In this document: in pieces, positions 8,361-16,691 of the stretch
How the letters are laid out: every line of letters starts with the position of its first letter
Position numbering within the stretch: the stretch's first letter is position 1
Assembly (NCBI RefSeq): GCF_003797765.1
Contig: NZ_RKMB01000003.1
Span: forward strand, 62,001-126,000
Direction of reading: 5' to 3'
DNA: 64,000 nt
Source: Ramlibacter sp. WS9
Lineage (GTDB): Bacteria > Pseudomonadota > Gammaproteobacteria > Burkholderiales > Burkholderiaceae_C
Notes under the pieces: model-generated
What the model was told of the DNA's origin: nothing
The model's database searches: none
The model's input: only the letters and a program-made list of their open reading frames with translations
Made by a program: the position numbers and the translations under genes

Positions 8361-8896
8361 CACTTGCGCTCCCACTTCTTGCGTCCGATCAGGTTCTGCC
8401 CCAGCAGCACCGCAACCCGGTCACCCGCCTCGAAGGCGGCGTCGAAGCCGGCCCTGACGATCTCCTCGACCTGGTCCGGGTCCGACGCGCGAAGCACCGT
8501 GATGCCCATGAGCTCGAGCGCGCCTTGGGTCGCGCGGCCCATCGGTCCTTGCCAGGGGTTGAAGTCCGCGTACTCGCCGCGCATCGTCACCAGCGTGAAG
8601 AAGGGAAAATTCGCGCAGGCCAGCAGCGAAAACATGTTGACGCAGTTGCCGACGCCGCTGCTTTGCATCAGCAGCACGGCGCGCTGGCCACCGAGCCAGG
8701 CCCCGCTGACAACTGCGACGCCCTCCTCTTCGGTGGTCAGGACAATGTCCTCGATGTCCGGGTCCGCGATGGCGCTGCGGATCACGTGCGAGTGGCCGGC
8801 GTCGGGGACGTACGCGATCTGGCGCACGCCGCCCTCCTTCAAGACCTTGAAGATGTCCTGCTGCCAGGCAGGGGTGGTGTCGGCGGAGTGATCCAT
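8360..8896 (-). CDS. Thiamine-diphosphate 2-oxoacid decarboxylase, alpha (PYR) subunit
   Basis: A 178-residue PYR-domain subunit. The conserved Glu that activates the ThDP pyrimidine ring lies in LTTEEEGVA (residues 56-58), followed by LLMQSSGVGNCVNM and RGEYADFNPWQGPMG, typical of the sulfopyruvate decarboxylase alpha subunit. It is the first gene of the operon running to 2723 and is divergent from the LysR gene at 9010. The active site would form at the interface with the beta subunit encoded by the next gene. Distinguishing sulfopyruvate, phosphonopyruvate and other 2-oxoacid specificity needs phylogeny. Confidence 0.88.
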   Translation of the reverse strand: MDHSADTTPAWQQDIFKVLKEGGVRQIAYVPDAGHSHVIRSAIADPDIEDIVLTTEEEGVAVVSGAWLGGQRAVLLMQSSGVGNCVNMFSLLACANFPFFTLVTMRGEYADFNPWQGPMGRATQGALELMGITVLRASDPDQVEEIVRAGFDAAFEAGDRVAVLLGQNLIGRKKWERK

Positions 8897-9009
8897 TGCA
8901 ATCAGCGGTGGCGGTGAAATGACGATGAGGAATCATAGAATCTGATGTGTTCGATGTTGAAATAGAATTTTGGAATACCTCCATCACACGCCGTCATTGC
9001 GAAACCTTC

Positions 9010-9942
9010 ATGGACTTCAAACAGTTGCGCGCATTCCTCACAGTCGCGGACACGGGCAACGTCACCCGCGCGGCGGAGTTGCTCAACCTGGTGCAACCCG
9101 CCGTGTCGCGCCAGCTTCGGCTCCTGGAGGAGGACATCGGCGCCGAGTTGTTCGAGCGGGAGCGCCATGGCATGGTGCTCACCGATTCGGGCAAGGCGCT
9201 GCTGGTCTACGCGCGCCGCGCCATGCTGGAACTCGACAGGGCAAGGGCCGAGGTCGGCGGTGCGGTCAACGGCATCGGTGGGCTGGTGACCGTGGGGTTG
9301 CTGCCCAGTACGACTGAGCTTCTCTCAAACGCGCTGGTGAGTTCCGTGGCGGCGGCCTATCCGGGCATCCGCATGAGGATCGCCATGGGCTATGCAGGTA
9401 CCTTGCACCAGTGGCTGGAAAGCGGTGAGATCGACATTGCCCTCCTCTACGGCGTCGAGCGAGCGCCCAACATCCAAGCCAGGCCGTTGCTCGACGAGGC
9501 ACTCTGGGTGGTCGGACCGGCGTCGGCCAAACTGCGCCGGCAAAAGCCTGTGTCCCTGGCCAGTCTGGCGGGGCGGCCGCTGATCCTTCCTAGCGGGCCG
9601 CATGGTATTCGCATGCTCGTGGACCATGCCTGCGCGGTTTCGAACGTGACGCTGACGGTGGCTGCCGAGACGAATGCAATGAGCATCCAGAAGAGCCTTG
9701 TCCTGGGCGGCCACGGCCTCACAATCCTTCCGCCGATCGCTTTCGCAGACGAGCTCGCCCGCAAGCAGGTCACGGCCGCGCCCCTGTGCAAGCCCGATAT
9801 CACGCGGACCATCGTTCTCGCGCTTTCGGCGAACCGGGCGGTCGGCCAGCACGTGCGGCGCACGGCCGATCTGCTGGCTCAATGTGTCAAGGATGCCGTG
9901 CACCGGGGAGCTTGGCTCGAAGCGCGCTGGATAGAGGGATGA
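9010..9942 (+). CDS. LysR-family transcriptional regulator
   Basis: A 310-residue LysR protein. The HTH (MDFKQLRAFLTVADTGNVTRAA) starts at the ATG at 9010, which I prefer over the upstream in-frame ATG at 8947 because family homology begins here. The effector domain follows from about residue 90. It is divergent from the decarboxylase operon across a 113-bp AT-rich spacer and is the likely regulator. It resembles the CbbR/NAC-like branch acting on aromatic or C4 acid operons, but specificity is not predictable. Confidence 0.92.
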   Translation: MDFKQLRAFLTVADTGNVTRAAELLNLVQPAVSRQLRLLEEDIGAELFERERHGMVLTDSGKALLVYARRAMLELDRARAEVGGAVNGIGGLVTVGLLPSTTELLSNALVSSVAAAYPGIRMRIAMGYAGTLHQWLESGEIDIALLYGVERAPNIQARPLLDEALWVVGPASAKLRRQKPVSLASLAGRPLILPSGPHGIRMLVDHACAVSNVTLTVAAETNAMSIQKSLVLGGHGLTILPPIAFADELARKQVTAAPLCKPDITRTIVLALSANRAVGQHVRRTADLLAQCVKDAVHRGAWLEARWIEG

Positions 9943-9994
9943 AAGAGGCGCACCACCAGCCAGATAGATGGCATGCCGCTGGCCAGCCTCAGCC

Positions 9995-11185
9995 TCAGCG
10001 CCAGAGCTTGAGCGCGGAAGGCGCGGCGTCGAGCTGCAGCCGCTCGCCGGTGTCGGTTAGGTCGCCGGCAACGTTTCGGTACAGGCGGATCTGCCGGTTT
10101 GCGGCGTCCTGCACCAGCACCGAACGCCCATCGGGCGTGAAGGCGTGGCCTTGCAGCCATTGGCCCCCGACGACCTGCGCGACCGCGTGAAGGCGGCCAT
10201 CGGTGATGCCGAACAAGCGATAGCGCGCCGTGCCGTGAAAGGCTGACCCCTTCGGCTTGTTGCTGCCGTCGATGACGGTCACGCCCAGAAAGCGCCCATC
10301 GGGCGAGAAGAAAATGCCTTCAGGCGTTTGGCCGGCAGAGACTGTGTCGACAACGCGGGGCGGCTGGGCCCTGAGGTCGATCAGGCTGATCGTGTCGGCG
10401 TCGCCCTGGCCTGCTCCGAGGTTGCCGACGGCGGCCCACGCACCGTCCGGTGAGACATCGAGACCATAGGGACGCAGGCCCGCATAGATCTCGCGCGCCT
10501 CGAGCGTGACCGAGCGACCTTCGATGGCCAGGAGGCTGATGCGGTTGTCACCGTCACGGCTGACGAGGGCGCGCCGGCCATCGGCGGTGAACGCTACGTG
10601 CGCGGGCCCGGACTTGTCGCCGAGCGCCACTTTCCCCACGGCCTGGACCTGTTCACCCTCGATGGCGAGGACGGAGACCGAGCCTTCGACGCGATTGGCT
10701 ACCAGGGCCAGCGTGCCCGCACGGTTGATGGAGATGCCGGACGCACCCGCACCAGCACGCACGCTCGATACGACGCGCGGTGGCGCGTTCCCGGACGGGT
10801 CGAGCGCCACCACCGACACGAGGTCGAATGCAGCCACCTTGGTGGCATCCAACGGATCACGGCGGGTGGCCGCGCTAACCAGTGCCAGCCGGCCGCCGGA
10901 TGCAATGGCGATTGAGCTCGGCGGCCCGACCAGCGATGTCGGCATGGCGATCTGTTGTGCCACGCGCAGGCGGCCCGCCGCGACCTCGACCACGGCAAGC
11001 GAGTCCGCCGCTCCGCGCACTACCGATCGTCCATCCACCAGGCCGGCGCGCCCGTCCTGGACGGAGAGGAAGTACGAAGGCGTATCGAGAGCCTCCGTCA
11101 TGCCGGCACATCCCGCGAGGACGGCGACGGTGACCACTGCGAGCGCGCGCCGCAGAATCAACAGAGTTCGTTGCAACATTGCCAT
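9995..11185 (-). CDS. Beta-propeller (YncE/6-phosphogluconolactonase-like) lipoprotein
   Basis: A 396-residue protein with a type II signal peptide and lipobox LAGC at Cys26, so it is predicted to be membrane-anchored on the periplasmic side. The rest is made of about seven repeats of roughly 40 residues with YVTN/lactonase-like features (for example NRAGTLALVANRVEGSVSVLAI, GLDVSPDGAWAAVGNL, GIFFSPDGRFLGVTV). It begins 4 bp downstream of the Bug stop, as the last gene of the AcnX-Bug operon. Such propellers can be lactonases or non-enzymatic binding scaffolds. No catalytic residues can be assigned by eye. Confidence 0.82.
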   Translation of the reverse strand: MAMLQRTLLILRRALAVVTVAVLAGCAGMTEALDTPSYFLSVQDGRAGLVDGRSVVRGAADSLAVVEVAAGRLRVAQQIAMPTSLVGPPSSIAIASGGRLALVSAATRRDPLDATKVAAFDLVSVVALDPSGNAPPRVVSSVRAGAGASGISINRAGTLALVANRVEGSVSVLAIEGEQVQAVGKVALGDKSGPAHVAFTADGRRALVSRDGDNRISLLAIEGRSVTLEAREIYAGLRPYGLDVSPDGAWAAVGNLGAGQGDADTISLIDLRAQPPRVVDTVSAGQTPEGIFFSPDGRFLGVTVIDGSNKPKGSAFHGTARYRLFGITDGRLHAVAQVVGGQWLQGHAFTPDGRSVLVQDAANRQIRLYRNVAGDLTDTGERLQLDAAPSALKLWR

Positions 11186-11189
11186 TTCG

Positions 11190-12161
11190 TCACTCGACCG
11201 TGGCGCCGGAGATCTTCACCAGATTGCCCCACTTGTCGATCTCCTGGTCGAGGATCTTCTTGAACTCGACTGGCCCGTTGCCGACGGGCGTGGACCCCTG
11301 GTCGGAAAGGGCCTTGCGGAACGCCGGCTCTTGCGTCACCTTCTGGATGGCGGTGGCAAGTCTGGCCACGACGGCAGGCGGGGTGGCTGCAGGCGTCAGA
11401 ACGCCGTTCCAAAGCGACACCTCGAAGCCCGGAAGTGACTCCGCTATCGCCGGCACATTGGGCAGTCGCTGCGAGCGGGCCTTCGTCGTCACGCCGAGGG
11501 CGCGCAGTTTGCCGCCCTCGATGAACGGCATTACCTCGACCAACGGCGAAAAGACCGCCTGAATCTGCCCGCCGATGAGGTCGGTGTTGGCGGGCGCACC
11601 ACCCTTGTAGGCGACGTGCTGCATGTCGCCCTTGGCCATGCTGTTGAACAGGGCCCCCGACAGGTGCGAGGCCGAGCCGCTGCCCGCCGAGCCGTAGTTG
11701 ACGGGGCCCTTCTTCTTCTGCACGTGGTCGACGAACTCTTGAAGGGACTTCGCAGGCAAGTCATTGTTGACAGTCAGCACGTTGGGGATCAGGGCAACTT
11801 GTGAAACCGGCACGAGGTCCTTGCGCAGATCGAAGCCCATGCTCTTGTACAGGGTGACATTCGTGGCGATCGTGCTCGTGGCGAAAAGGAGCGTGTAGCC
11901 GTCGGCCGCCGACTTGGCCACGTAGGCTGAACCTATGTTGCTGCCGGCACCCGCCTTGTTGTCGACGATGACCTGCTGGCCCAGCTCCTTGCTCAACCTC
12001 TCGGCCAGCAGGCGCGCCGTGGAATCGGTGCTGCCGCCTGCGGCGAATGGCACGACCAGGGTGATGGGCTTCCTCGACGGCCACTCCTGGGCATGGGATG
12101 CCAAGCCAGTGGCAGCCAGGCAGGCGGCGAGTGTGAGGCGAAAGAACGGGCGTCGGGTCAT
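11190..12161 (-). CDS. Bug/TctC-family receptor
   Basis: A 323-residue receptor with signal peptide (MTRRPFFRLTLAACLAATG...ASHAQ). It has FAAGGSTDSTARLLAERL, VDNKAGAGSNIGSAYVAK and YKGGAPANTDLIGGQIQA. The ATG at 12161 follows a good Shine-Dalgarno (AGGAGA) and is preferred to the upstream in-frame codon at 12218. It lies between the AcnX small subunit and the propeller lipoprotein, so it probably captures the AcnX substrate or a precursor; that is inference from the operon. Confidence 0.93.
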   Translation of the reverse strand: MTRRPFFRLTLAACLAATGLASHAQEWPSRKPITLVVPFAAGGSTDSTARLLAERLSKELGQQVIVDNKAGAGSNIGSAYVAKSAADGYTLLFATSTIATNVTLYKSMGFDLRKDLVPVSQVALIPNVLTVNNDLPAKSLQEFVDHVQKKKGPVNYGSAGSGSASHLSGALFNSMAKGDMQHVAYKGGAPANTDLIGGQIQAVFSPLVEVMPFIEGGKLRALGVTTKARSQRLPNVPAIAESLPGFEVSLWNGVLTPAATPPAVVARLATAIQKVTQEPAFRKALSDQGSTPVGNGPVEFKKILDQEIDKWGNLVKISGATVE

Positions 12162-12249
12162 GAATGTCTCCTGGGTGTGTTTCGGGCTGCCGCATGGCGC
12201 GGCCGGCCCTTGAATCAACAGAGGGGCTCGTTGCGGGATTGCGGAAAGG

Positions 12250-12687
12250 CTAAGAACTGCCTGAAGCGTCTCGAATGGTCACGGAGACGGTGCCGGCATC
12301 AGCGTCGACCTCGACGAAATCTCCGTTGGAAATAACGTGCGTCGGATCCTGGTCCAGACCCGCCACGACCGGAATGTTTCCGATAATGGCGCCGATGGTA
12401 GTCACGCCTTCGGGGCTCACTTGGACGAAAGCAACCGGGGCTGTGCCGCGCGACACCATGTCGTAAATCTTGTACGAGCCGCCGGTGGACCCCTTTCCGG
12501 TAAGGAACACAAGAATCTTGCCGGCGATGTTCACGCCTTCGATCTCGTGCCCGGGTTCGGTGACGATTCCCGTCATGTTGTCGACGCCGCCATTGAAGCT
12601 GATGGCCTCCCGGGTCACAACAGCCTCGCCGCTGGCTTTGCCCGTGACGATCTTGCGGCCCTTCAAGATGAGCTTGTCAGTCATCAT
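12250..12687 (-). CDS. Aconitase X (AcnX) small/swivel subunit, DUF126
   Basis: A 145-residue swivel-domain protein. It shows the DUF126 pattern: GKASGEAVVT near the start, the FNGGVDNMTGIV block, FLTGKGSTGGSY around residue 65 and the C-terminal SNGDFVEVDADAGTVSV. It pairs with the large AcnX subunit encoded 5 bp upstream. Split AcnX enzymes are Fe-S hydro-lyases; characterised bacterial members dehydrate cis-3-hydroxy-L-proline and an archaeal member acts on mevalonate 5-phosphate. No proline racemase or other hydroxyproline gene is adjacent, so substrate remains open. Confidence 0.88.
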   Translation of the reverse strand: MMTDKLILKGRKIVTGKASGEAVVTREAISFNGGVDNMTGIVTEPGHEIEGVNIAGKILVFLTGKGSTGGSYKIYDMVSRGTAPVAFVQVSPEGVTTIGAIIGNIPVVAGLDQDPTHVISNGDFVEVDADAGTVSVTIRDASGSS

Positions 12688-12692
12688 GGCGC

Positions 12693-13934
12693 CTACCTCC
12701 AGACGCCGTTGATGGCGGCTTGCATGACCCTGTCCAGATTCCCGTAGTGCGTGGGAAGGCCGAACTGGCCCGGCGCATAGAACGCCATCTTGGCCGAGTT
12801 GGTGGTCAGCGTTTTGTAGCCTTTGTTCGGCGCGATCACGCGACTGCGAGCGAGGAAGGGACAGGTTTCGCGCACCACGATGCCGCCCGCTTCCTCGATC
12901 GTCCGGATGTAGCCGTTGCGTTCGGCCATGGCATGCATCGCGCCTGCCGTGGTCACCCAGAGCGCGACATCCTTGTGGACCTTCTTGCCTTGGAGGGCTT
13001 CAGCGACCTCGCGAATCTCCTGCACCGAGGCGTTAGGACACCCGACGAGAATCCAATCCACGTGGTCGGACGGTTCTCTATTTAAGGCTGCCTCCGCCTG
13101 CTCCCTTTCGGCGTCACCAAAGACAAGCACCTTCTGCGGAGCCCCTCCGCCGAAAGCCTCCTGCAGCGTCGAAGCTTCGGGAGTGACCCCGACCGCATGG
13201 AACATGCTCACCGATCCGGAAGAAGCCAGCGCGGCACTCAGCGCCTTCAACTGCTCCAGGGTCGGGTCGGTCGGCATGCCGGTGAAGACCGGCGTGTCCT
13301 GCCCGGCGATCTTGCCTGTGAAGTAGCCGAGTGTTCCGTAGTCGGTCATGTCACGCAGCTTTGCCTCCACCTTCACCAGGAACTTGCCGTAGCGGTTCTG
13401 CTTCAAGTGGTAGCCATATTCCGGCGTGCGGCCTGTCAGGGCCGAGGCCAGTCCGCTTGGCCCTCCTTCCCTGTTCGTGCGGGCGCCGCAAACGGAATTG
13501 GCAAACACGACCGCGGACGACTCGCCCCATGCCATATGCTCGCCGAAGCGCGGCATGTTGCCCACTAGGTAGGGAATGCAGGTGTTGCAGCTGTTCGCGC
13601 CCATGCCCGCATACGCATTGGTCAGGCGGGTCTGCAGGACGCTGTCCGATTCGGGAATGCCGATCTCCCGCCATTGCGTGGGATCGACGGCAGTGGGGTT
13701 GGTCGTGACGCGGGTCACGAACTTTCCGCCCTGATTCCGGATGTCCTCGACGAATCGAGTGCCGGCCTCTTCGGCGACCAGCACCGACGATCCAGCCATG
13801 TGGACGTTGTTCACCGGCACGAGCCGTTCGGCGCCGAAGCTTTCGCCCAAGGCCACCAGGATCTGCATCGCCTTCTGCACGGCAGCTCCCTTGCCGCCGT
13901 CGAGCATTGCCGCTTCTTCTTCAGTCAAAACCAT
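12693..13934 (-). CDS. Aconitase X (AcnX) large catalytic subunit, DUF521
   Basis: A 413-residue protein starting MVLTEEEAAMLDGGKG, the AcnX N-terminal signature. The ATG at 13934 follows a strong AAGGAGA site; an upstream extension to 14012 has no family similarity. Candidate Fe-S ligands are Cys116 and Cys119 in NSCNTCIPYL and Cys149 in NSVCGARTNREGG, with further conserved Cys in the GCPNAS and ETCPFLARS segments. It is the first gene of the AcnX-Bug-lipoprotein operon and divergent from a LysR gene. Probably a hydroxycarboxylate or hydroxyproline dehydratase. Confidence 0.9.
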   Translation of the reverse strand: MVLTEEEAAMLDGGKGAAVQKAMQILVALGESFGAERLVPVNNVHMAGSSVLVAEEAGTRFVEDIRNQGGKFVTRVTTNPTAVDPTQWREIGIPESDSVLQTRLTNAYAGMGANSCNTCIPYLVGNMPRFGEHMAWGESSAVVFANSVCGARTNREGGPSGLASALTGRTPEYGYHLKQNRYGKFLVKVEAKLRDMTDYGTLGYFTGKIAGQDTPVFTGMPTDPTLEQLKALSAALASSGSVSMFHAVGVTPEASTLQEAFGGGAPQKVLVFGDAEREQAEAALNREPSDHVDWILVGCPNASVQEIREVAEALQGKKVHKDVALWVTTAGAMHAMAERNGYIRTIEEAGGIVVRETCPFLARSRVIAPNKGYKTLTTNSAKMAFYAPGQFGLPTHYGNLDRVMQAAINGVWR

Positions 13935-14010
13935 TTGCTTGTCTCCTTGTTGCGCATCTCTCGCGAGGCGCCCTTCGATGGGTGAATTCTGGTCCGCCAT
14001 CTCGATTAGC

Positions 14011-14042
14011 AAAAGCGATAAATCGGAATGAGGCTATATTCC
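14011..14042. promoter_or_regulatory. Putative LysR-control region (AAAAGCGATA box and GGAAT-N8-ATTCC repeat)
   Basis: The intergenic region between acnX and the LysR gene contains AAAAGCGATA at 14011-14020 and an inverted repeat with arms GGAAT (14025-14029) and ATTCC (14038-14042). The first box recurs in front of the paralogous LysR gene at 41202. Regulatory function is inferred. Confidence 0.4.
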
Positions 14043-14080
14043 ACTTCGAGATCAACTTGGCGGTACGGCGGAGCAAGACC

Positions 14081-14983
14081 ATGATGACGTTCAAGCAACT
14101 CGAAGCGTTCTTCTGGGTTGTGCAGGCGGGCGGCTTTGCGCAAGGCGCCAGCAAGCTGCACACCACGCAGTCGGCCGTGTCGAAGCGGGTGCAGGAGCTG
14201 GAGTCGGTGTTTGAGACCCCCTTGTTCGATCGCTCCGCGCACAGGGCGAAGCTCACCGAAAAAGGCGAGGAGATGTTCCTGCTCGCCAAGCAGTTGCTCG
14301 ACCTGCGCGATGTCACGGTGGAACGATTTCAGCGCGCCGAGGTGCTGGAGCGACACGTCCGCATCGGCGTTACCGAGCTCACCGCGATGACTTGGCTGCC
14401 CCGCCTCGTCAGTGCGATCCAAGCCAGGTATCCGCGCGTCATCATCGAACCCCATGTCGACGCAAGCGTCATGCTGCGTGACAAACTGCTTGCCGACGAA
14501 GTGGACCTCATGATCGTTCCGGACGTTTTCGACGATCAACGGTTCCTTTCCAAACGGGTCGGCGTGGTCGAGCACACGTGGATGTGCAAGCCCGGCATGG
14601 TGCGTCGGCGGCACCGGATTCGCATGCAGGAACTCGCGGAACACCGGCTCCTGACCCAGGATGAGCGGTCCGGCACGGGCCAGCTCTACAACCGGTGGAT
14701 GCTCTCGATCGGCATCAAGCCGGAGCACACGGTGTTCAGCACCAGCCTCGTGGCCATGATCGGCCTCACGATCTCCGGCATGGGCATCAGCTACCTGCCA
14801 CGCAAGTGCCTCGCTCCGATGGTCGACACGGGCGCGCTCGAGGTTCTCTCCGTGACGCCTGCCTTACCGGTGGCGCCCTACGCTGCTGTCTGCAAGGGCG
14901 ACCGGCCGAGCAGTCTTGTGTTGTCCATCGCGACGCTTGCGCAAGAACAGTGCGACTTCGGCCGGATCTTCCAGACGGGGTGA
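14081..14983 (+). CDS. LysR-family transcriptional regulator (paralogue of 41202-42125)
   Basis: A 300-residue regulator; translation begins at one of two adjacent ATGs (14081 or 14084). Its HTH reads TFKQLEAFFWVVQAGGFAQGA, followed by LHTTQSAVSKRVQELE. The region from the HTH through KLLADEVDLMIVPD and TWMCKPGM is strongly similar by eye to the regulator at 41202. It is divergent from the AcnX operon and is the probable regulator of it. The two paralogues may recognise a similar operator (see the box at 14011). Confidence 0.92.
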   Translation: MMTFKQLEAFFWVVQAGGFAQGASKLHTTQSAVSKRVQELESVFETPLFDRSAHRAKLTEKGEEMFLLAKQLLDLRDVTVERFQRAEVLERHVRIGVTELTAMTWLPRLVSAIQARYPRVIIEPHVDASVMLRDKLLADEVDLMIVPDVFDDQRFLSKRVGVVEHTWMCKPGMVRRRHRIRMQELAEHRLLTQDERSGTGQLYNRWMLSIGIKPEHTVFSTSLVAMIGLTISGMGISYLPRKCLAPMVDTGALEVLSVTPALPVAPYAAVCKGDRPSSLVLSIATLAQEQCDFGRIFQTG

Positions 14984-15323
14984 GCGGCGAATCTCATGGC
15001 TGAAAGCGGGTATCCGTCCATGATGCACCGCGCCGCGGACTCGCAAGCCTTCAGTCTCTTGGCTGAATTGGGGAAAGCTGCTAATACCGCCAGGTAGTTT
15101 GCGTGGTGCATGCAGCTTTGGGCGCTTCTATGCGCACCGTGCAGCTGATCCGCGAACTTGGAACGCAAGTGGCCCATCTCCGGTCAAACGGAGCGTCGGC
15201 GCATTGTGACAGTCACAACGCTACTTTGCGCCGCACTTAGACCAGCCACGACGACGTAGCCAGGCTCGGCCCGCCGTCAAGGCACGAAGAGTCTGCGTAT
15301 GGCCCTGCCCCGCCACAATCCGA
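14984..15323. other. 340-bp convergent intergenic region with one perfect palindrome
   Basis: This lies between the 3' ends of the LysR gene and the glutathione reductase gene. I see no supportable gene in it. It contains a perfect 15-bp palindrome at 15204-15218 (TTGTGAC, A, GTCACAA), which could be a hairpin or operator half-site. There is no poly-T tract marking a classical terminator. A weak minus-strand open frame at 15177-14878 has no recognisable homology and is not called. Confidence 0.5.
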
Positions 15324-16691
15324 TCAGTTCGAGTCGGTGCCCGCCCTAGGCGTGCGAAGAGTCACCATCTCTTCTGCCGCGGTGGGATGGATGCCAACCG
15401 TGCGGTCGAAATCGATCTTGCGCGCCCCACTCTTCATGGCGATGGCTACGCCCTGCATGATCTCGGGCGCATCGCGACCCACCATGTGACAGCCCACGAC
15501 GCGCTGCGACTCGCGCTCCACGATCAACTTCATCATCGTGCGCTCGGACCGGCCGGACACCGTGTTCTTCAAGGGTTTGAAAGCAGTCTGGTACACGTCG
15601 AATGCCAAGCCGTCGCGCGCCGCGTCCTGTTCCGTGACGCCGACACAAGCGACTGGCGGCTGACTAAAGACAGCGCTGGGCACATCGTCGGCGCGATACC
15701 AGAACGGCACGCCGGCAAACAGGGAGTCGGCCAAGGAGCGCCCTTGCGCGATCGCCACTGGCGTGAGGTTGACCTGGTCCGTGACGTCGCCGACGGCGTA
15801 CACGCTGGACACCCGCGTGCGGCAGGCCTCATCGATCGGAATGGCGCCGGAGGGGCCGAGCACGACGCCAATGTCTTCGAGCCCAAGCGAGGCCGTGTTC
15901 GGTTGACGCCCGGTCGCCGCCACGACCGCGTCGCACGCAAGGGTCGAAACCGCAGTAGCGACCAGAAGGCGATTGCCGTCCGAGCGCTTCACGGAACGCA
16001 CCGGCTGATTCAACACGATGCGGATGCCGCGCGCCTTCATCTGCTCGTACAAAGCAGCCTGCACGTCGGCATCGAAGCCGCTCAACAGGCTGGGGCCGCG
16101 CGCCAATACCGTGGTACCCGACCCGAGTCCATTGAGGATGCCGGCGAATTCCGAGGCGATGTAACCGCCGCCCACAATCACCACTTCATCGGGAAGCTCG
16201 GGCCAAGCAAAAAGATCGTCGGAGGTCTGGAACAGATCCGATCCCGCAACATCCGGCACGACCGGCCGCGCGCCAGTCGCAATGAGAATGTGCTCGGCGG
16301 TGAGCGTGCTGCCGCCAACCTGCACCGTGTGTGCGTCCACCAGGCGCGCAGCGCCGCGCACCAACTCCACTCCGGCATCCCGCAGCATGCTTTGGTAGAG
16401 CCGCTCCAGGCGCGCCACTTCGCCTGCCTGCTGGGCCTGCAACACCGCCCAGTCAAAGCGGCCCTCCATCTTCCAGCCGTAGCCGGGCCCGTCGTGCAAC
16501 GCATCGGCGAACTCGGACGCATACATGAGGATCTTCTTGGGCACGCAGCCCCGGATCACACAGGTGCCACCGACCCGGTCTTGTTCGCAGATGGCCACGC
16601 GCGCGCCGTGGCTCGCCGCCCGGCGCGATGCAGCCACGCCGCCGGATCCGGCGCCGATGGTGAGCAGATCGTAATGGTAGCGACCGCTCAT
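15324..16691 (-). CDS. gor: Glutathione-disulfide reductase
   Basis: A 455-residue FAD-dependent reductase. It has the N-terminal FAD motif TIGAGSGGVAASRRAA (residues 11-26), redox-active Cys44 and Cys49 in GGTCVIRGCVPKK, the second nucleotide-binding motif GGGYIASEFAGILNGLG near 175, and the C-terminal HPTAAEEMVTL that supplies the catalytic His to the dimer partner. It reduces GSSG to GSH with NAD(P)H. It is the last gene of the isoprene cluster run and overlaps the chemoreceptor gene by 4 bp. Maintaining GSH fits a pathway that consumes glutathione in epoxide conjugation. Confidence 0.93.
   Translation of the reverse strand: MSGRYHYDLLTIGAGSGGVAASRRAASHGARVAICEQDRVGGTCVIRGCVPKKILMYASEFADALHDGPGYGWKMEGRFDWAVLQAQQAGEVARLERLYQSMLRDAGVELVRGAARLVDAHTVQVGGSTLTAEHILIATGARPVVPDVAGSDLFQTSDDLFAWPELPDEVVIVGGGYIASEFAGILNGLGSGTTVLARGPSLLSGFDADVQAALYEQMKARGIRIVLNQPVRSVKRSDGNRLLVATAVSTLACDAVVAATGRQPNTASLGLEDIGVVLGPSGAIPIDEACRTRVSSVYAVGDVTDQVNLTPVAIAQGRSLADSLFAGVPFWYRADDVPSAVFSQPPVACVGVTEQDAARDGLAFDVYQTAFKPLKNTVSGRSERTMMKLIVERESQRVVGCHMVGRDAPEIMQGVAIAMKSGARKIDFDRTVGIHPTAAEEMVTLRTPRAGTDSN

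Noticed and set aside
14878-15177. Minus-strand frame of 99 codons between LysR and gor
   Set aside because: Overlaps the 3' end of the LysR gene, has no recognisable motif and no ribosome-binding site; kept as noncoding.
15204-15218. CRP/FNR operator
   Set aside because: Palindrome TTGTGAC-A-GTCACAA has a spacer too short for CRP or FNR and lies between convergent gene ends.
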